Numbered from the stretch's first letter, positions 8,746 to 17,885 are shown. The stretch: DNA of 64,000 nt from Phytopseudomonas straminea (GCF_900112645.1 NZ_FOMO01000002.1:367593-431592), one strand, 5' to 3'. Notes: a model not told the origin generated them from the sequence alone. Translations and numbers: made by a program.

Positions 8746-9072
8746 ATGAACCTGAATCAGCAACCGACTATCGACGAACTCGCTCAACTGTTCTCCCAGC
8801 ACAAGGACAGTCTGCACAACCACATCCTGTGGGTCTGCGAAACCGGCGAAGTCCGTATCGACCGTGTACCGGCGGACCAGCCGGAGGACGAATTCGTCAA
8901 CCAGCGCCCCAACATGCGCACCCGCCTGCGCACTTACCGCCGCGGCCAGGGCTACGTCGGCCGCCGCGCCGCGGCTGACCGGGACTTCATCGGCAACGTG
9001 CTGCGCACCCTGCAGCACGACTGGGCCCGCCCGCGCGCCCAGAAGCAGGAACTGCTCGACACCTACTGCTGA
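8746..9072 (+). CDS. Conserved hypothetical protein, 108 aa
   Basis: I do not recognise this small, soluble, charged protein (no signal peptide, no membrane helix). The middle is rich in arginine (MRTRLRTYRRGQGYVGRRAA). The start ATG follows a good AGGGG site and the codon use is typical of the neighbours. It stands alone between the structured region and a hairpin at 9084-9104, and its role is unknown. Confidence 0.7.
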   Translation: MNLNQQPTIDELAQLFSQHKDSLHNHILWVCETGEVRIDRVPADQPEDEFVNQRPNMRTRLRTYRRGQGYVGRRAAADRDFIGNVLRTLQHDWARPRAQKQELLDTYC

Positions 9073-9083
9073 GCACCTTACCC

Positions 9084-9104
9084 GGTGGGCCGCCATGGCC
9101 CACC
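9084..9104 (+). terminator. Probable terminator hairpin
   Basis: GGTGGGCC and GGCCCACC form a perfect 8-bp stem with a 5-nt loop, 12 bp after the stop of the 108-aa gene. Only a weak T-run (TTCC) follows. Confidence 0.5.
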
Positions 9105-9171
9105 TTCCAAGGCTCGTGTCACGCCACATTCTGGAAATACCCGGTAAAATCTCTCGCGCTCCTGGAGGAGC

Positions 9172-9188
9172 CGTTCGCCTGGCGAACG
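9172..9188. promoter_or_regulatory. 17-bp near-perfect palindrome upstream of a membrane-protein gene
   Basis: CGTTCGCC, one T, then GGCGAACG form a dyad 41 bp before the ATG at 9229. The tight symmetry suggests a repressor site or a leader hairpin. No regulator is identified. Confidence 0.35.
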
Positions 9189-9228
9189 CCTAGCCATAGC
9201 ACTCAGAAAGTGCCTGCGAGACACCAGA

Positions 9229-9795
9229 ATGGACAATATCTATCAGACCCCAAGCGCCGATCTCCTGCCCCATGAGCGCGCCAGCGACACCTTTTTCGTC
9301 ACCTCTACCCGCAAGCTGTACCTGCTGTACTTCTTCACCCTCGGTTTCTACTCGATCTACTGGGCGTACAAGCACTGGGATCGCCAGCGGGCCACCATGT
9401 TGCCGAAGAAGATCAGCCCCGCCGCGCGCTCGATCTTTCATATCTTCTTCATCCATTCGCTATGCCGACTGATCCAGAGCCAGCTGCAGGCCAAGGGTCT
9501 TGGCGAGTGGAAATACGCCGCCGTCGCCTGGACGTACATCATCATGGTCTTCGTCGGTAACGGCCTCTCCCGCGTTGAGAGTTTCGGCCATCCGATACTG
9601 GACATCGTGCTGCTGATCGCGGCGACCTTGGTCACAGCCTGGCCGCTGGCAACCATCCAGCAACAGGCCAACCTGGCCAGCGGTGACAGCGCCAGCGAGC
9701 AGAACAGCCGTTTCAGCCTGGCCAACTGGCTGTGCATGCTACCCGGCATCCTGCTCTGGCTGTTCATCGCCATCGCGATGTTCCTGCCCGAATGA
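9229..9795 (+). CDS. DUF4234-like membrane protein
   Basis: This 188-residue protein has four or so hydrophobic segments. It also has the stretch KLYLLYFFTLGFYSIYWAYKHWD, typical of small bacterial membrane proteins grouped with DUF4234. The function of the family is unknown. It is a single gene that ends 4 bp before a strong bidirectional terminator. Confidence 0.75.
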   Translation: MDNIYQTPSADLLPHERASDTFFVTSTRKLYLLYFFTLGFYSIYWAYKHWDRQRATMLPKKISPAARSIFHIFFIHSLCRLIQSQLQAKGLGEWKYAAVAWTYIIMVFVGNGLSRVESFGHPILDIVLLIAATLVTAWPLATIQQQANLASGDSASEQNSRFSLANWLCMLPGILLWLFIAIAMFLPE

Positions 9796-9799
9796 CATG

Positions 9800-9829
9800 A
9801 AAAAGCCCCGGTCGATGCCGGGGCTTTTT
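9800..9829. terminator. Strong bidirectional intrinsic terminator
   Basis: AAAAAGCCCCGG, a 6-nt loop, then CCGGGGCTTTTT. A and T runs on both sides let it stop the convergent genes ending at 9795 (+) and 9846 (-). Confidence 0.92.
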
Positions 9830-9845
9830 CATTCTGACGACGGCG

Positions 9846-10904
9846 TTACTTGTGCTTGTCGTCAGGCGTGTTGTTCAGATCCATCACGCTGGACACCTTC
9901 GGCGGCACCTCGTTCGGCGCCGGCTCGGCCGGGGCCTGCGGCTGCACTTGGGGCTCGACCGGCGCTGACTGCGCCTCGGACTTCTTGCCGGTGATGCGGC
10001 GCCATACCCAGCCGATCAGCAGCACGGGCAGGATCCACAGCTTTTTCAGCAACACCAGGGCCGCGGCGAACAGGCCGACCTTGGCAGCCGCCTTGCCGGC
10101 AATCAGCGCGCCAAGGCCGTAGGCGGCGACCTTGTCGAGGTCCGGGTTGAAGTCGGCGTAACGGTTACCGTCATTGAAATCGGTCATCGCCAGGACCGCG
10201 GGCACGTTCTGCTCGATCTGCGGCAGCTGGTGCATACCGGCGATGAAGTTCAGCACCAGTACGCCCTTACGGCCCAGCACGCGGATGTTGTAGTTGAGGG
10301 TGTGCTCGTCGCTGTCGCCGAACTTCACTTCCTTGGCCCAGTGCAGCTTCTTGCCCTCGGCATCGTAGTGCGGTGCCGAGGCCCAGCCGACGATGGAGAC
10401 CGGCTCGTAACCGTTTTCAGCGCGCCACTTGTTGTCCTCTTTGGCGCTCTCCTGCAGATCCTTGAGCATGTCGTTGTAGTCAATGTCGGCAGCGTCCTCG
10501 TCGGACACGTAGCCGCTTTCCTCGTACTCGACGGTCACCGCCCAGGACTCCTCGGCCAGCGGCGAAACGCCCTTGGGCAGGATCATGCCCAGCGGCGGCT
10601 TCTCGTCCGGCGGGTTGCCCCAGGCCTGGACCAGCACGCGCTCGGCGTCGTCGCCGTCCAGGAACACCATGTTGTCCGGCAGATTGAGGGTCGCCAGATT
10701 GCCGCCCAACACCACCTTGCCGCTGCGGAAATTGAGGCTGTCGAGAAACTGCTCCTCGCTCATGTACTCGCTTTCGTCTGCCTCGACGGGGCTTTGCTGA
10801 GCGGCACTTTCCTGGGCATCCGAAGCTTGCGGCGCCTGGTCGGCCCAGCTCAGCGGGACGGCGGTGGCCAGCAGGCCGGCCAATAACAACTCCTTGTAGT
10901 ACAT
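9846..10904 (-). CDS. DUF2167 membrane protein
   Basis: This 352-residue protein has a signal peptide (to about residue 21, SWADQ), a large exported domain matching DUF2167 (GYVSDEDAADIDYNDMLK, APHYDAEGKKLHWAKE, LNYNIRVLGRKGVLVLNFIA), and one or two C-terminal membrane helices (LFAAALVLLKKLWILPVLLIGW). A short basic and proline-rich tail follows. Function is unknown. I chose the ATG at 10904 because GGAG lies 6 nt upstream, inside the codons of a longer possible frame that starts at 10916 or 10958. Confidence 0.88.
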   Translation of the reverse strand: MYYKELLLAGLLATAVPLSWADQAPQASDAQESAAQQSPVEADESEYMSEEQFLDSLNFRSGKVVLGGNLATLNLPDNMVFLDGDDAERVLVQAWGNPPDEKPPLGMILPKGVSPLAEESWAVTVEYEESGYVSDEDAADIDYNDMLKDLQESAKEDNKWRAENGYEPVSIVGWASAPHYDAEGKKLHWAKEVKFGDSDEHTLNYNIRVLGRKGVLVLNFIAGMHQLPQIEQNVPAVLAMTDFNDGNRYADFNPDLDKVAAYGLGALIAGKAAAKVGLFAAALVLLKKLWILPVLLIGWVWRRITGKKSEAQSAPVEPQVQPQAPAEPAPNEVPPKVSSVMDLNNTPDDKHK

Positions 10905-11011
10905 CTGCAACTCCATGGGATCGGCTGAATTCGGATGTGACAGCCTACCATCCATCACGGAATCATTTGGTAACGCTTCGTCATTTTTGGATACATCTCA
11001 CACTCCGCGCA

Positions 11012-11275
11012 TCAGCTTTTCACCGTCAATTTGACCAGGCGCACCACTACCGGCCGAACGGCCATCACGCAGACGAACGCTACGGGCATGGCCAGCCGAT
11101 AGGCTTCCAGCACCGCACTCAGGTAACCGTCACTCAAGCCGCGATTGGTCGCGGTGATCACCAGGCACATGAGAAAAGCCATAATCCCGGACATAAAGAA
11201 GGCGAAAGCAATCGGCGAGAGCTTGGCCGGCAGCTTCCAGCTGGTGCGGGTGGTATTCAGGGTCGAATCGGGCAA
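11012..11275 (-). CDS. DUF2798 small membrane protein, TTG start
   Basis: This 87-residue protein has two membrane helices. It matches DUF2798 (KLPAKLSPIAFAFFMSGIMA, NRGLSDGYLSAVLEAY, LAMPVAFVCVM). No ATG or GTG start fits in frame near the N-terminus. TTG at 11275 is preceded by AAGGA at the right distance and gives a typical family length. It is divergent from a LysR regulator that starts at 11424, a common arrangement in which the regulator controls the neighbour. Function is unknown. Confidence 0.8.
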   Translation of the reverse strand: MPDSTLNTTRTSWKLPAKLSPIAFAFFMSGIMAFLMCLVITATNRGLSDGYLSAVLEAYRLAMPVAFVCVMAVRPVVVRLVKLTVKS

Positions 11276-11423
11276 TGGAAAAATCCTTATCAGGTAGCGG
11301 TGTAGAGCCAGGGGTGGCGAGGCGGCGATTATCGACGCGCCGCATTGCCCCGAGTAGCCGCCCACAGGTAAGGTCAGTTCCAAGCAAACCTTATCAATCC
11401 AGCTACCAATAGAAAGCTCGACT

Positions 11424-12368
11424 ATGGATACCCTGCGCGGCATCGAGAGTTTCGTGAAGGCGGTGGAGAGCGGCAGCATTGCCGCGGGCGCGCGTCTGTT
11501 GGGCATCAGCGCGGCGGCAGCCAGCCAGAACATCGCACGACTAGAAGCGTCTCTGGGCATTCGCCTGCTGACCCGCACCACCCGCAGTCTGGCCCTGACC
11601 GAAAGTGGCGAGCTGTATTTCAGCCAGGTCCGCAACGTGCTGCGTGATCTGGAGCTGGCGCGCAGCAACGCCACGCTGCAGCACGACCAGCCCCAGGGCC
11701 GCCTGCGCATCGCCTCTAGCGCCGCCTTTGGCCGGTATGTGCTGGCGGCAATGCTGCCGGCCTTCGCCGCCCGCTACCCGCGCATCGCCTGTGAACTCAG
11801 CACCACCGACCGCAGCGTCAACCACATTCAGGAATCGGTGGATATCAGCATCCGTATTCCCCAACAGCTTGAAGACGGCCTGGTGGCCCGACATATCGCC
11901 AGCGTGCCGTCGATCTACTGCGCCTCGCCGGCTTATCTGCAGAAAGCCGGCACGCCTCGCGCGCCCGAACAACTCAGCCAGCACGATTGCCTGGCCTTCA
12001 AGGTCGCGGTGGATGGACGGTTAATGCCCTGGCGCTTCGTGCGCGACGGCGTGCGTTTCGACGCGCCGCTTCGCGTGGCGCTGGTCAGTGACGACATCGA
12101 CGTGCTGGCCAGGGTGGCGGTCAATGGCGGCGGCATCACCCGCCTAGCGGCCTTCGTCGCCGAGCCGCTGCTGGCGAGCGGGCAGTTGTTACCGCTGTTC
12201 GGGGTGCCCGAAGACGCTGGCAGCCAGGCGCTGATCGAGCCGCTGGACTATTACCTGTGCGTGCGCGACCGCGTTGATCTGACGCCCAAGGTGCGCGCCT
12301 TCATCGAGCATGTGGTGCAAAGCCTGCGCGAAGACTGGCACCCTCGAACGGCAACGCACTCGATTTGA
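11424..12368 (+). CDS. LysR-family transcriptional regulator
   Basis: This 314-residue regulator has an N-terminal winged helix-turn-helix (about residues 1-60, SIAAGARLLGISAAAASQNIA) and a LysR-type effector domain. It resembles the subgroup of LysR proteins with an alanine-rich recognition helix. It is divergent from the DUF2798 gene with a 148-bp gap that probably contains its operator. The effector is unknown. Confidence 0.92.
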   Translation: MDTLRGIESFVKAVESGSIAAGARLLGISAAAASQNIARLEASLGIRLLTRTTRSLALTESGELYFSQVRNVLRDLELARSNATLQHDQPQGRLRIASSAAFGRYVLAAMLPAFAARYPRIACELSTTDRSVNHIQESVDISIRIPQQLEDGLVARHIASVPSIYCASPAYLQKAGTPRAPEQLSQHDCLAFKVAVDGRLMPWRFVRDGVRFDAPLRVALVSDDIDVLARVAVNGGGITRLAAFVAEPLLASGQLLPLFGVPEDAGSQALIEPLDYYLCVRDRVDLTPKVRAFIEHVVQSLREDWHPRTATHSI

Positions 12369-12422
12369 CTCATGGGGCCAATCCGGTAGGCTCGGCAGCT
12401 CATTTGAACGGAGTGTTTCCCC

Positions 12423-12704
12423 ATGGCCAAAGCCACTGCCCGCCACATCCTGGTTGCCACCGAAGAGAAGTGCAACGAACTGAAAGCTGCCATCGAAGGC
12501 GGTGCCGATTTCGCCCAGGTCGCCAAAGACAACTCCAGCTGCCCGTCCAGCCGTGACGGCGGCAATCTGGGCTCGTTCGGCCCGGGCCAGATGGTCAAGG
12601 AATTCGACACCGTGGTATTCAGCGCCCCGGTCAACGTGGTGCAGGGTCCGGTGAAGACCCAGTTCGGCTACCACCTGCTTGAAGTGACCAGCCGCCAGGA
12701 CTGA
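12423..12704 (+). CDS. ppiC: Parvulin-type peptidyl-prolyl isomerase PpiC
   Basis: This 93-residue single-domain parvulin is the same size as E. coli PpiC (Par10). Family marks are ARHILVATEEKCNELK, DGGNLGSFGPGQMVKEFD and the C-terminal FGYHLLEV. It has no signal peptide, so it acts in the cytoplasm, speeding cis-trans isomerisation of prolyl bonds. A GC-rich hairpin follows the stop codon. Confidence 0.95.
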   Translation: MAKATARHILVATEEKCNELKAAIEGGADFAQVAKDNSSCPSSRDGGNLGSFGPGQMVKEFDTVVFSAPVNVVQGPVKTQFGYHLLEVTSRQD

Positions 12705-12716
12705 TTCACACCCCCC

Positions 12717-12740
12717 GCCTGGTGCCGCCCGGTGCCAGGC
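12717..12740 (+). terminator. Probable terminator after ppiC
   Basis: GCCTGG (12717-12722) and CCAGGC (12735-12740) pair around a 12-nt loop, followed by TTCTCT, 13 bp after the ppiC stop. Confidence 0.5.
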
Positions 12741-12838
12741 TTCTCTCCACTCCCCGCCCCCTCTCGCCGAAAACCCTGAACCGCCGCCCCTGCACGCCAC
12801 TCTATCGCTGCGGTAGTCAGCATGGGTGAGGCCTTCGC

Positions 12839-13981
12839 ATGAACCGGTTCTTCCAGGCCCTTGGCCTACGCATTGGCGACTCAGCCATCCAATCCCGCTC
12901 GCCCAGCCAGAAAGCCCTTGGCAAATGCACCTGCGGCCAGCCCATCTTCTTTCGCAACAGCCAGTGCCTGGCCTGCCAGTCGCCGCTGGGCTACGAGCCC
13001 GAGCGCGGCCAGGTGGTCACGCTGCACGCCGGTGAAGGCCCGCACAGCTGGCGAATCGACGGAGATACCCGGCGCTACAGGCGCTGCGCCAATCTGCACA
13101 GCGCCGCCGGCTGCAACTGGCTGCTGCCGCACAACAGCGCGGGCGAGCTGTGCATCGCCTGCCAGCTCAACCGCACCATTCCCGACCTGTCGATATCCGG
13201 CAACGAGCAGCGCTGGGCGCGCCTGGAAATCGCCAAGCGCCGCCTGGTGGCGCAACTACTCAATCTGGGTTTGCCGCTGATCAGCAAGCACCAGGATACC
13301 GAACGCGGCCTGGCCTTCGACTTTCTTGGCCCGGACCTCAGCGGCCAACCGCCGGTGACCGGTCACGCCCGCGGTCTGATCACCCTGAACATCGCCGAGG
13401 CGGATGACGACGTGCGCGAACAGACGCGCATTCAGCTGCACGAGCCTTATCGCACCCTGCTCGGTCACTTCCGCCACGAAGTCGGCCACTACTACTGGGA
13501 TCGGCTGGTCGCCGGTACACCCTGGCTGAACGGCTACCGCCGGCTGTTCGGCGATGAGCGCGCCGACTACGGCGCCGCGCTGCAACGCCACTACGAACAG
13601 GGCGCACCAGCCGACTGGCAGGAATCGTTCGTCAGTGCCTACGCCACCATGCATCCCTGGGAAGACTGGGCGGAAACCTGGGCCCATTACCTGCACATGA
13701 TGGACACCCTGGACACCGCTCTGAGCTTCGGCATGCGCGCCGGCGACGTGGAACTGGAGTTCCGACCGTTCACCGGCGCTGCGCTGTCAGACCCGCACGA
13801 CCCGAAGGCCGACGAGTTCCTGCGCTTCATCAATGCCTGGATCGAACTGGCCGCTATGCTCAACGAGCTGGCGCGCAGCATGGGCCACAAGGATCTCTAT
13901 CCATTCGTGCTTTCTGCGGCGGTGGTCGGCAAGCTGCAGTTCATCCACCAGGTCGTCGAGGCGGCCTCCCCTGTCACCTGA
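12839..13981 (+). CDS. Zinc-ribbon putative metallopeptidase
   Basis: This 380-residue cytoplasmic protein has an N-terminal zinc ribbon with paired cysteines (CTCGQP, CLACQ; later CNWLL and CIAC). It is followed by a domain with a zincin-type motif HEVGH at residues 213-217. A conserved EDWAETWAHYLHMMD near residues 278-292 could supply the third ligand. It fits the putative zinc-binding metallopeptidase family often found in Pseudomonas. Substrate and role are unknown. The start follows GGGTGAGG. A GFA protein gene lies 39 bp downstream on the same strand. Confidence 0.85.
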   Translation: MNRFFQALGLRIGDSAIQSRSPSQKALGKCTCGQPIFFRNSQCLACQSPLGYEPERGQVVTLHAGEGPHSWRIDGDTRRYRRCANLHSAAGCNWLLPHNSAGELCIACQLNRTIPDLSISGNEQRWARLEIAKRRLVAQLLNLGLPLISKHQDTERGLAFDFLGPDLSGQPPVTGHARGLITLNIAEADDDVREQTRIQLHEPYRTLLGHFRHEVGHYYWDRLVAGTPWLNGYRRLFGDERADYGAALQRHYEQGAPADWQESFVSAYATMHPWEDWAETWAHYLHMMDTLDTALSFGMRAGDVELEFRPFTGAALSDPHDPKADEFLRFINAWIELAAMLNELARSMGHKDLYPFVLSAAVVGKLQFIHQVVEAASPVT

Positions 13982-14020
13982 GGCTGGCAAGCGCACCGGC
14001 CGCGTTCAAGGAGCACGTCC

Positions 14021-14437
14021 ATGGCTAATCTCGATCGACATGGCAGTTGCCTGTGTGGCGCCGTCACCCTGACCTTGCGTATCGCCAGCCCCAGCGTCAG
14101 CGCCTGCCACTGCGCGACCTGCCGCAAATGGGGCGGCGGCCCGCTGCTGGTCGCCGAAGGCGAACTGGCGCAGCTCAGTGGAGAGCAGCAGGTGCGCATC
14201 CACGACTCGTCGGAGTGGGCCCAGCGGGGCTTCTGCGGCCAATGCGGCACCCACCTGTTCTATCGTCTGAAAAGCAACGGCCACCATGCAGTGCCGGTGG
14301 GCCTGCTCGATGACCACGGTGACTGGCAGTTCGACAGCCAGATCTTCGTCGAATCCAGACCACCCTATTACTGCTTCGCCAATCAGACCCGCGAACTGAC
14401 CGGCGAGCAGGTGTTCGCCGAGTTCAACCCGGACTGA
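14021..14437 (+). CDS. GFA/CENP-V-fold zinc protein
   Basis: This 138-residue protein has the GFA cysteine pattern: CLCGAV, CHCATCRK and CGQCGTHLF bind two zincs. The family is named for glutathione-dependent formaldehyde-activating enzyme, but most members are uncharacterised. AAGGAG precedes the ATG. It may be co-transcribed with the metallopeptidase upstream, and it converges on the inositol-phosphatase gene with a 1-bp gap. Confidence 0.88.
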   Translation: MANLDRHGSCLCGAVTLTLRIASPSVSACHCATCRKWGGGPLLVAEGELAQLSGEQQVRIHDSSEWAQRGFCGQCGTHLFYRLKSNGHHAVPVGLLDDHGDWQFDSQIFVESRPPYYCFANQTRELTGEQVFAEFNPD

Positions 14438-14438
14438 A

Positions 14439-15260
14439 TCAGGGCGCTTCCAGAGACGGCCCGACCAGTACCGACAGCTGTTCGTAAACGCCGGGCGCCG
14501 CCACCAGATAGGGATTGCCGGCGAGCAAACCGTCGCCACGCAGGAAGTCGTTGCTGCGCCCGCCGGCCTCGCGCACCAGTACCAGGCCAGCCAAGCAGTC
14601 CCAGCTTTTCAGGTGGGTTTCGTAGTAGCCGATCAGCCGGCCGGCGGCGACGTAGGCGGTCATCAGCGAACCGGAGCCGTTGCGCACGAACATACCGCCG
14701 GTATCGAGCAGGCCGTGCAGAAATGGCAGAAAGTGTTCCTTGCCAGGGCGATGGGTGGTGCCAACGCCGACCAAGCCCTCGCACAAATGCCCGGCGCCAT
14801 GGGCCTGTAACGGCGTGTCGTTGACGAAGGCGCCGCGTCCGACGAAGCCATGAAACAGCTCGCCGTGATTGGGATCGGCAATGGCGCCAAGCAACGGCTC
14901 GCCGTCCACCAGCAGGCCAATGGACACGCACCAGTTGTGCAGGCCGTTGAGAAAGCACGCCGTGCCGTCGATGGGATCGATCACCCAGATGCAGCGCGCT
15001 TGCAGGCCGGCGCTACCGCCCTCTTCGCCGACCACGCCGTCTTCCGGAAAATGCTCGGCCAGTTCGCCGCGAATAAATGCCTCGACCTGCTGATCGGCGA
15101 TGCTCACCACATCCTGCAGATCGCCGTCCTTGTGCTCTACAGTGAGGTCGCTGCGCCGCACGTAGAAGGTCATGGCCCGTTCGGCAGCTTCCAGCGCCAC
15201 CCGTTTGGCGAAGGTATAGCGGGCATCGAGATCGAGACTGGGGTGCTGGAAATCGGGCAT
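14439..15260 (-). CDS. Inositol monophosphatase family enzyme
   Basis: This is a 273-residue metal-dependent sugar-phosphate phosphatase. The family motifs are GEEGG (metal-binding Glu), WVIDPIDGTACFLNG, and WDCLAGLVLVREAGG near the C-terminus. Substrates in the family include inositol phosphates, histidinol phosphate and PAP, and the sequence alone does not choose between them. The ATG at 15260 has CAGGAG 9 nt upstream. It is divergent from the TSUP gene at 15360. Confidence 0.88.
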   Translation of the reverse strand: MPDFQHPSLDLDARYTFAKRVALEAAERAMTFYVRRSDLTVEHKDGDLQDVVSIADQQVEAFIRGELAEHFPEDGVVGEEGGSAGLQARCIWVIDPIDGTACFLNGLHNWCVSIGLLVDGEPLLGAIADPNHGELFHGFVGRGAFVNDTPLQAHGAGHLCEGLVGVGTTHRPGKEHFLPFLHGLLDTGGMFVRNGSGSLMTAYVAAGRLIGYYETHLKSWDCLAGLVLVREAGGRSNDFLRGDGLLAGNPYLVAAPGVYEQLSVLVGPSLEAP

Positions 15261-15359
15261 GAGACAGACGCTCCTGAATAGGCTGATGATGCTCGGCTGG
15301 CTTGCGAGGCAGCGGCGACAGCCTCTACGCTGCGCATTCGCTGAAAGAGCCCTCCTGCA

Positions 15360-16094
15360 ATGACCCTCGCTGACCTGCTGTTGTTCGCCATTCCTGCGGT
15401 CTTTCTCACCGGCCTGTCCAAGGGCGGCTTCGGCGGTGCGCTGGGCGGCATCGCCGTGCCCCTGCTGGCCCTGGCCACCTCGCCGATGCAGGCGGTGGCA
15501 GTGATGCTGCCGATCCTCTGCCTGGCCGACGTGGTCGGGCTCAAGGCCTACTGGGGCAAGTGGGACGTGGCCAACCTCAAGGTCATGCTGCCCGGCGCGG
15601 TGATCGGCATCGTCATCGGTTCGCTGACCTTCGGGCTGCTCAACGAGAATCTGATTGGTCTGTTGATCGGCCTGATCGCCATTTCCTTCGTGATGCTGGG
15701 GCTGCTCAAGAGCGACCCGGCGCCGCGACCGCTGCAACCCAGGCGCGGCCTGGCGCTGTCCTCGGTGGCAGGTTTCACCAGCTTCGTCGCCCACGCCGGC
15801 GGACCGCCAGTGATGATGCACCTGCTGCCCCAGCAGCTGGAAAAACTGCGCTACGTGGCCACCATCAATATGTTCTTCCTGCTCACCAACGCCATGAAGC
15901 TGATCCCCTACACCTGGCTTGGTCAGTTCAGCCAGGAGAACCTACTGCTCAGCCTGATGCTCGCGCCCATCGTGCCGCTCGGTGTATGGACGGGCCTGTG
16001 GCTGCAGTCACGGATCAACCACACCTGGTTTTACCGCATCGCCCGGCTGGGCATGCTGCTGGCCGGACTGCAGTTGGTCTGGAAGAACACCTGA
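15360..16094 (+). CDS. TSUP/TauE-SafE family membrane exporter
   Basis: This 244-residue protein has about eight membrane helices. It carries the family pattern LTGLSKGGFGGALGG at the N-terminus and SFVAHAGGPPVMMHLLP in the middle. TSUP proteins move sulfonates, sulfite or other organic anions, and the substrate here is not predictable. The ribosome-binding site is weak (CTCCTGC only). It converges on dgt with a 5-bp gap. Confidence 0.88.
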   Translation: MTLADLLLFAIPAVFLTGLSKGGFGGALGGIAVPLLALATSPMQAVAVMLPILCLADVVGLKAYWGKWDVANLKVMLPGAVIGIVIGSLTFGLLNENLIGLLIGLIAISFVMLGLLKSDPAPRPLQPRRGLALSSVAGFTSFVAHAGGPPVMMHLLPQQLEKLRYVATINMFFLLTNAMKLIPYTWLGQFSQENLLLSLMLAPIVPLGVWTGLWLQSRINHTWFYRIARLGMLLAGLQLVWKNT

Positions 16095-16099
16095 CGCAC

Positions 16100-17566
16100 T
16101 TAAAGCGCAGACAGCGTGCGGTATTCGTCATGGGCATGCTGATCGGTCATGCCACTAATGAAATCCTGCACCAATCGGCACCGGTGGTAGAACTCCCAGG
16201 CGGCACGATCCGCTTCGCCGCACTCACGTACAGCCTGGCGATAGGCCTTGATCAGTTGGCTTGGCAGGCGGCGCACCAGCATCTGCAGATAGGCCTCGCG
16301 GCGGCAGTTGCCTTCGGTCAGCTCGACAAAGGTCTGCGCATCCACCCGTAGCAGCGCACCGTAGCTGTCCAGCAGGCCCTGAATGATCCGGTGCCCCTGC
16401 AACTGCAGGGTTTCCACCTCGCGGTGACAGAACACCCGCGCCATGGCCACGTCCTTGAAGGTCTGCACGATGGCGTGAGGCAGGCTGTCGTCTTCGATCA
16501 GCGCGCGGTCCAGGGTGCCGGCGTGAACCGCGTCGATATTGTCGATGAACTGCCGCGCCGCGTGCTGCACCAGCGGGTGGATCATGCTGACGCGCAACTT
16601 GACGAAGAATTCGCCGGCCTTGTTGATCTCTTCCTGGTGATAGCGCTCGAGAGCTTGCTCGACCAGCCCCCGGAATGACTGCTTGGAGCCGGGAATCGGA
16701 GTGTCCGGGGATTTCAGCTTCTCGAACGTGGACACCAGCAGCGGCGCCAGTTCGGTCACGGTGAGGATGCCCTTCTCCACCGAATCCTCGATATCGGCCA
16801 GGCAATAGGAGATGTCGTCGGCGGCCTCCATGATGTACGCCACCGGATGACGGGTCCCCGGCGCCTGACCCAACGCCTGCTGCAGTTCGGCGACAAAATA
16901 TTCTTCGGACAGATAGAAGCCGGGCTTCTTGTTCAGGTAGGCACCGGCCGTGCCCTTGCCGGGCCTGGGCTGGTAGGCCGGGCGCAAGTATTTAAGCAAG
17001 CCGGCGGTCTGGGTGTAGGTCAGGCGTAGGCGCTGCAGATTGACCACCAGTCGCACCGCCTGGGCGTTGCCTTCGAAATTGCGCAGGTCGGCGCGCATGC
17101 GGGCTTGCAGATCAGGATTGGCCTGGTGCTGCGGCACGGCCACGGCGAACAGCCCATCCAGAGCCCGCTCGAACCACTCGCCAATGGCGAACTCACCGAA
17201 ATGCCCGAATGGCGGGTTGCCGATGTCGTGCATCAGGCAGGTCATTTCCACCAGGCTTTCCAGAGCGCCTTGCAAGTCGTCCAGGCCGTAGTCCGCAGCC
17301 CGCTCGCCGAGCTGGGCGTACAGCGTGCGGACGATGAAGCGCCCGGTCTGCTGGACTTCCATGGAATGGGTCAGGCGGCTGCGCACCGCCGCGTTGCGCT
17401 CGAGGGGAAACACCTGGGTGCGTTGCTGCAGACGGCGAATGGCCGCGGAGTTGATGATCCGCCCGCGGTCGCTTTCGAAGGCATAGAGCAGATCGACATC
17501 GCCGCCAGCCTGATCGCCAGGGCGCAACGCGCAAATTCGCTGTTTGAAGTTCACCGCTGCTGGCAT
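16100..17566 (-). CDS. dgt: dGTP triphosphohydrolase
   Basis: This 488-residue HD-domain enzyme converts dGTP to deoxyguanosine and triphosphate. It aligns along its length with E. coli Dgt (505 aa): FESDRGRIINS, RRLQQRTQVFPLERN, LTHSMEV, CLMHDIGNPPFGHFGE, EAADDISYC and FISGMTD. The HD metal ligands are in LTHSMEV and MHDIGN. I kept the ATG at 17566, although GAGG abuts it. A GTG four codons later is an alternative. Confidence 0.95.
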   Translation of the reverse strand: MPAAVNFKQRICALRPGDQAGGDVDLLYAFESDRGRIINSAAIRRLQQRTQVFPLERNAAVRSRLTHSMEVQQTGRFIVRTLYAQLGERAADYGLDDLQGALESLVEMTCLMHDIGNPPFGHFGEFAIGEWFERALDGLFAVAVPQHQANPDLQARMRADLRNFEGNAQAVRLVVNLQRLRLTYTQTAGLLKYLRPAYQPRPGKGTAGAYLNKKPGFYLSEEYFVAELQQALGQAPGTRHPVAYIMEAADDISYCLADIEDSVEKGILTVTELAPLLVSTFEKLKSPDTPIPGSKQSFRGLVEQALERYHQEEINKAGEFFVKLRVSMIHPLVQHAARQFIDNIDAVHAGTLDRALIEDDSLPHAIVQTFKDVAMARVFCHREVETLQLQGHRIIQGLLDSYGALLRVDAQTFVELTEGNCRREAYLQMLVRRLPSQLIKAYRQAVRECGEADRAAWEFYHRCRLVQDFISGMTDQHAHDEYRTLSAL

Positions 17567-17680
17567 CCTCGGGCTCTCGATCAGGCATACAAGCCGCGAG
17601 CCTAACGCGCAGCGCTCGGTTTACCAAGCACCTGGCGGCAGGGACAATAAGCGCTTTGCTCCGCGAGACAGAGAACCATC

Positions 17681-17872
17681 ATGAGCCGTGCCGACTTCCA
17701 CCAGCAACGTGCCGAGCAAGCCATCGCCGATGCCCAGCGCCTGCTGGAGCAGCGCGCCAGCCGCGGCGCCGGCTGGCTGACCTGGGTGGCCAGCGAGCTT
17801 TACCAGCTCTCGCCGCCGGAATATGCGGCGATGGTCAGGCGCGAGTTGCAGCGCCTGAGCTCAACCGAATAA
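17681..17872 (+). CDS. Small hypothetical protein, 63 aa
   Basis: This is a short soluble helical protein (ADFHQQRAEQAIADAQRLLEQ, then a tryptophan-containing turn). I do not recognise a family. Coding is supported by typical codon use and a weak purine-rich site before the ATG. It ends just before a small dyad shared with the convergent DUF2789 gene. Confidence 0.6.
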   Translation: MSRADFHQQRAEQAIADAQRLLEQRASRGAGWLTWVASELYQLSPPEYAAMVRRELQRLSSTE

Positions 17873-17885
17873 AAGGCCTAAGGCC

